From Erysipelothrix sp. UBA3383 (GTDB lineage Bacteria > Bacillota_I > Bacilli_A > Erysipelotrichales > Erysipelotrichaceae): 8,333 nucleotides of DNA. Made by a program: the position numbers and the translations under genes. Below, one piece after another: positions 4,679 through 8,333 of the stretch (positions are counted from its first letter, which is position 1; every line of letters begins with the position of its first letter). The notes beneath the pieces are model-generated. The model was given only the letters and a program-made list of their open reading frames with translations. It was not told where the DNA came from and did not search any database. The stretch lies in the NCBI GenBank assembly GCA_002358955.1, contig DEPV01000092.1, forward strand, positions 1 through 8,333. Direction: 5' to 3'.

Positions 4679-5974
4679 TTATTTCATCATGCGTGAAATC
4701 ATACGCATTTGTTTTTGCATTTTATCATATTGTGATAAAAGACGGTTAACATCTGTTGTAGTCATACCACTTCCTGCTGCAATACGGCGTTTGCGAGATG
4801 AGCGGATGATATTGGGTTTGTCACGTTCTTCTTGAGTCATACTTAGAATGATTGCTTGAGTACGTTTCATACCTTCTTGAGCATCCCCATCATCAATTTG
4901 TCCAGCCATTTTGTTAGCTCCAGGAATCATTTTCATCAATCCTGATAAAGGTCCCATTTTAGATACTTGTTGTAACTGTACCAACATATCATCTAAGGTG
5001 AATTGTCCTTTCATCATGCGTTCTGCTGATTTCTCAGCAGCTTCAATGTCCATCTTCTCTTGTGCTTGCTCAACTAGAGATACAATATCTCCCATTCCTA
5101 GAATACGTGATGCAATACGATCCGGATGGAATGCTTCAAGGTCATCAATGTTTTCACCAGAACCTACAAATTTAACAGGAACTTGAGTCATGTAACGCAC
5201 AGATAGAATGGATCCACCACGTGAGTCACCATCAAATTTAGTTGCTACTAAACCAGTTAATGGTAGTTTTTCTTTAAAGCCTGCTGCAACATGGATCACA
5301 TCTTGCCCAGACATAGCATCAACTGATAGAAGAATTTCTTCTGGTTTTGCTTGTTTGTTAATATCAACTAATTGTTGCATTAAAGCATCGTCTATTTGTA
5401 AACGTCCAGCCGTATCAATAAGGATACGATCAAAGTCTTTACCATAAGCTAATGCATCAGCTACTACTTGTTGTGGTGTTGAATCAACTTGAGCAAAGAC
5501 TTCTACACCAATTTGCTCACCTAATATTTTTAATTGTTCAATCGCTGCAGGTCGAGCAAGGTCAGCTGCGACAAGTAGTACTTTTTGATCATCTTTATCT
5601 TTTAATTGTTTTGCAATCTTTGCAATGGAAGTTGTCTTACCACTCCCTTGCAGACCCACCATCATCATGATTCCAGGTGTCTTAGTAAACTCTAAAGATA
5701 CTTGCTCTTCACCTAAGATTTCAATTAACTTATCGTTAACAACCTTAATGAACATGTCGGATGGATCAACACCCTTAACAACTTTAAGTCCCAGTGATTC
5801 TTTTTTAACATGTGCCAGTAAGTCATTAATAACTTCAAGACTTACGTCTGCCTCTAATAAAGAAACACGAATCTCTGCAAGAGCATCAGTAATGTTCTTT
5901 TCACTTAAAGAACCCTTACCTGCTAAATTTCTGAATGTATCGCTTAAACGATTGGTTAGTGTATCAAATGCCAT
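4679..5974 (-). CDS. ffh: Signal recognition particle protein Ffh (SRP54)
   Basis: Ffh binds signal sequences emerging from the ribosome and, with 4.5S/scRNA and the receptor FtsY, delivers nascent membrane proteins to the translocon. The 431-residue protein has a helical N domain (about 1-90, with ALAEIRVSLLEADVS) and a G domain with P-loop GLQGSGKTT (107-115). It then has DLARPAA (138-144), DTAGR (187-191), TKFDGD (245-250) and a GSGE closing segment near 271-274. The Met-rich M domain (about 300-431) carries the SRP-RNA binding motif SSRKRRIAAGSG (392-403). Length is slightly short of the usual 440-450, with a short Met-rich tail ending in SRMMK. Its SD AGGAGGT (5990-5984) overlaps the thiI stop codon, so it is co-transcribed with thiI. 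The usual neighbour ylxM is absent. Confidence 0.97.
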   Translation of the reverse strand: MAFDTLTNRLSDTFRNLAGKGSLSEKNITDALAEIRVSLLEADVSLEVINDLLAHVKKESLGLKVVKGVDPSDMFIKVVNDKLIEILGEEQVSLEFTKTPGIMMMVGLQGSGKTTSIAKIAKQLKDKDDQKVLLVAADLARPAAIEQLKILGEQIGVEVFAQVDSTPQQVVADALAYGKDFDRILIDTAGRLQIDDALMQQLVDINKQAKPEEILLSVDAMSGQDVIHVAAGFKEKLPLTGLVATKFDGDSRGGSILSVRYMTQVPVKFVGSGENIDDLEAFHPDRIASRILGMGDIVSLVEQAQEKMDIEAAEKSAERMMKGQFTLDDMLVQLQQVSKMGPLSGLMKMIPGANKMAGQIDDGDAQEGMKRTQAIILSMTQEERDKPNIIRSSRKRRIAAGSGMTTTDVNRLLSQYDKMQKQMRMISRMMK

Positions 5975-5988
5975 ATTTTAAATACCTC

Positions 5989-7185
5989 CTATAAGAACGA
6001 GACTTCTTCTTGAGTATCTCGATTAATGTCTATTACTTCAATATTCTCAATTGCTTTTTCAACCAGCGCATCAAGGTCTAAGAATGACTCATAACGAGCG
6101 ATTCGTTTGGGATTGGGTTTGGTTGTTGGTTTTTGTGGTGTGAAGATTGTACAGCAATCTTCAAATGGTAGAATTGATGTTTCATAAGTATCAATCTTAC
6201 GTGCTAAATCAATAATTTCAATTTTATCATAAGTTAATAAGGGTCTAAGAATTGGTAGAGTTCCAAAATCTGTAATTTCCTTCATGGATTCCAGTGTTTG
6301 TGATGCTACTTGTCCTAAGTTTTCACCATTACCAATTGCTAATGAATTGGTTTTTTCAGCCATCATTTCACCAATACGAAGCATGAAACGACGCATGATG
6401 GTAATGGCATAACTTTCAGGTACTGCCTTATTGATTTCAAGTTGAATATCAGTAAATGGTACTACATGAATGCGAATGTGCTCTTGGTAAGGGGTTAGCT
6501 TTTGTGCTAAGTCCGTTACTTTCTTCAGTGATTCATCGGATGTATACGGCGGTGATGCAAAGTGAATTGCTTCAATGCGTACACCTCGTTTCATCAGTAA
6601 ATATGCTGCTACAGGGGAGTCAATCCCTCCTGATAACATCATCATAACCTTACCTGCAACACCTACTGGATACCCTTGTGCCCCTTGTATGCGTCCCATC
6701 ATGATGTATGCTGCAGAACTTCTAATTTCTACCAGTACACTGATGTCAGGCTTGCGAACATCAACCTTAAGTTCTGTGTTCTGTAATATTTTAGTTGCTA
6801 CATGACGGTTGATGACATCTGAAATGTGCTCATATGATTTATCATGACGACGTGCAATTACTTTAAAAGTTGCACCTTCTTCTTGTTGAATTAACTCAAG
6901 TGCATTTTGACCAATGACATCAAGATCACGGTCTACTTTAACAGCAAGTGAGAATGATGAAAGTCCAAATACCTTGGATAAATCATCACTGACTGCCATT
7001 GCATCCTCACCATTTAAAGTAATGTAAAGACGATCATATGTCGTATTATATTCTAAATTAGTATATTGCTTTAATTGCGCTTTAATATTTCTTAATAATT
7101 GATTGGTAAAGTTCTTTCTGTTTTTCCCTTTGGTGGATAACTCCCCATAGCGACAAAGAATGAACTCATATTGTATGTTTTGCAT
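5989..7185 (-). CDS. thiI: tRNA 4-thiouridine synthetase ThiI, short form
   Basis: ThiI activates uridine 8 of tRNA by adenylation and transfers sulfur to make 4-thiouridine; in many bacteria it also supplies sulfur to ThiS for thiamine thiazole. The 398-residue protein has an N-terminal ferredoxin-like region (YGELSTKGKNRKNF, 13-26), a THUMP domain (about 60-165) and a PP-loop ATPase domain with SGGIDSPVAAY (185-195). NGENLGQVASQT (286-297) and FEDCCTIFTPQKPT (341-354) follow. The C-terminal rhodanese domain of the E. coli enzyme is missing, as is normal in Bacillota such as Bacillus subtilis, where a dedicated cysteine desulfurase (NifZ) supplies sulfur directly. That partner is immediately upstream and overlaps by 20 bases. 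GGAG ten bases before the ATG acts as SD inside the upstream gene, so the two are probably translationally coupled. Confidence 0.96.
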   Translation of the reverse strand: MQNIQYEFILCRYGELSTKGKNRKNFTNQLLRNIKAQLKQYTNLEYNTTYDRLYITLNGEDAMAVSDDLSKVFGLSSFSLAVKVDRDLDVIGQNALELIQQEEGATFKVIARRHDKSYEHISDVINRHVATKILQNTELKVDVRKPDISVLVEIRSSAAYIMMGRIQGAQGYPVGVAGKVMMMLSGGIDSPVAAYLLMKRGVRIEAIHFASPPYTSDESLKKVTDLAQKLTPYQEHIRIHVVPFTDIQLEINKAVPESYAITIMRRFMLRIGEMMAEKTNSLAIGNGENLGQVASQTLESMKEITDFGTLPILRPLLTYDKIEIIDLARKIDTYETSILPFEDCCTIFTPQKPTTKPNPKRIARYESFLDLDALVEKAIENIEVIDINRDTQEEVSFL

Positions 7186-8320
7186 AATTCTTAATCTCCA
7201 TAACGCTATTGCATAACGCCTCTATTGCTTCTAAATCAGTATCATAAGATAAACTGATACGTATTGTTGACAGTGCTTCTTCATCACTGATCCCTATTGA
7301 TTTTAACACATGTGAGGGCTCTTTTGACTTAGAATTGCACGTTGACTGTGCTGAAATGGCAAAGCCTTGACTATTTAAACCGTTCATCATGATCTCTGAT
7401 CCCACATTATGAACTGAGAAATTGATGATGTAAGGTGAGCCTTCAAGACTTGAATTGAAGATGATATCAGCATCATCTTTAAAGTAATTGTAGATGTACT
7501 CCTGAAGTGTTTTAACCTTAGAAGCATGTTTCTCATTGGCCTCTTTTGCAAGTCTTAGTGTTTTTGCAAACAGGATCGCTGCTGTATTATCAGTAGTACC
7601 TCCGCGTTTGCCATTTTCTTGTTGCCCTCCATTAATAAGGGGTAAGTAAGGGACATTGGATCTAAGGATTAATAAACCCGATCCTTTTAAACCATTGATT
7701 TTATGAGCACTGAAGGTAACTGCATCAATTTGTTGAAGTGAAAAATCATGTTTTGCCAGACTCTGTACAGCATCAGTATGAAAATATGCACTGGAATTAC
7801 GTTTCACAATTTGAACCATCTCTTCGATGGGTTGAATGGATCCAATTTCATTGTTCACTGCCATAATACTCACTAATACAGTATCCTTACGTAATGCCTT
7901 CTTCAAATCTTCAAGATTCACTAAACCTTCTTCATTAACTTCTAGGTAAGTTGCTTCAAAACCAAAATAGTCAACCAGTTGTTTCACACTTTCTAAAACT
8001 GAAGCATGTTCAATCGTAGTCGTAATGATGTGTTTCCCTTTATTTTGATTGGCCAAAGCAATGCCTTTGATTGCACTAGAATTGGATTCACTAGCCCCTG
8101 AAGTAAATATTATTTCTTGAGGCAGTACTTTAAAATAACGCGCTAGAGCTTGTCGTGATTGACTCACTAAATCAGAAACGCGCTGACCCCCATAGTGCAA
8201 AGAGTCAGCGTTTTCGTAGTACTTTTCGGATAAGACTTGTAAGTCTTTTAATATTTCTGGATGGATGGGTGTTGTGGTGGCTGTGTCTAGGTAGACTTTA
8301 TTATCGCGCACTTTTGGCAT
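7166..8320 (-). CDS. Cysteine desulfurase, NifS/IscS family, ThiI partner
   Basis: This is a pyridoxal-phosphate enzyme that takes sulfur from L-cysteine as a protein persulfide and passes it on, here most likely to ThiI. The 384-residue protein has the class V aminotransferase fold: YLDTATTTP (10-18), TSGASESNS (73-81) and EHAS with His105 stacking on PLP. The HTDAVQ motif carries Asp183, SAHK carries Lys207 as the PLP-binding residue, and GGQQENGKRGGT lies at 231-242. The sulfur-accepting Cys is Cys328 in SAQSTCNSK. All catalytic residues are present. A TGA at 8332-8330, in the same frame, leaves 8320 as the only ATG start; no clear SD is visible, so it may be coupled to a gene beyond the right edge. 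By position it matches B. subtilis NifZ, next to thiI, but I cannot exclude a general NifS/IscS role. Confidence 0.93.
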   Translation of the reverse strand: MPKVRDNKVYLDTATTTPIHPEILKDLQVLSEKYYENADSLHYGGQRVSDLVSQSRQALARYFKVLPQEIIFTSGASESNSSAIKGIALANQNKGKHIITTTIEHASVLESVKQLVDYFGFEATYLEVNEEGLVNLEDLKKALRKDTVLVSIMAVNNEIGSIQPIEEMVQIVKRNSSAYFHTDAVQSLAKHDFSLQQIDAVTFSAHKINGLKGSGLLILRSNVPYLPLINGGQQENGKRGGTTDNTAAILFAKTLRLAKEANEKHASKVKTLQEYIYNYFKDDADIIFNSSLEGSPYIINFSVHNVGSEIMMNGLNSQGFAISAQSTCNSKSKEPSHVLKSIGISDEEALSTIRISLSYDTDLEAIEALCNSVMEIKNYAKHTI

Positions 8321-8333
8321 TATTCTGAATCAT

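Noticed and set aside
4443..4835. Plus-strand open frames across the DUF1801/ffh junction and within ffh and thiI
   Set aside because: They lie antisense to well-supported genes, have no SD or family resemblance, and are Ile/Ser/Cys-rich as expected for shadow frames.

Overview
The window reads as chromosomal DNA of a low-GC Gram-positive bacterium (Bacillota). Shine-Dalgarno sites are strong AGGAGG types, Trp is coded by TGG (so not the Mycoplasma code), and the housekeeping proteins look firmicute. An Erysipelotrichia member such as Erysipelothrix is my best guess from general appearance, but the sequence alone does not prove it.

Right half (about 4200-8320, all minus strand, so read right to left): a compact, partly overlapping group made of a NifS/IscS-type cysteine desulfurase, thiI (4-thiouridine tRNA and thiazole sulfur transfer), ffh (SRP GTPase) and, after a weak hairpin terminator, a small DUF1801 protein. 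The desulfurase and ThiI are natural partners: this ThiI is the short form without a rhodanese domain and needs a dedicated sulfur donor.

Middle (2327-4180, minus strand): a full-length ABC-F protein closely resembling the macrolide ribosome-protection protein Msr(D)/Mel. It is preceded by about 420 bases with no long ORF but dense regulatory content. This holds promoter-like motifs, an eight-codon leader peptide MTASMRLR with its own SD, imperfect hairpins, a textbook rho-independent terminator, a second leader peptide MYFIFM with its own SD, and a predicted stem that would bury the ABC-F ribosome binding site. MTASMRLR is the leader type known before mef, and it has the Arg-Leu-Arg motif of ErmD-type macrolide arrest peptides. 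MYFIFM differs in one residue from the known Msr(D) leader MYLIFM. Both sensors of the mef-msr(D) system are therefore present back to back, but no mef efflux gene lies between them. This is the most interesting part of the window.

Left part: two plus-strand genes (a HAD phosphatase and a GNAT acetyltransferase, overlapping, with their own promoter and terminator) face the ABC-F gene. Divergently, on the minus strand, come rplS (ribosomal protein L19) with a good promoter, an intrinsic terminator, and lepB (type I signal peptidase), which runs off the left edge. The window thus has a translation and secretion core (ffh, rplS, lepB) with an accessory block (ABC-F with its leaders, HAD, GNAT, perhaps DUF1801) between ffh and rplS, where many Bacillota carry rpsP-rimM-trmD. 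No insertion sequence, transposase, CRISPR array, tRNA or rRNA was seen.
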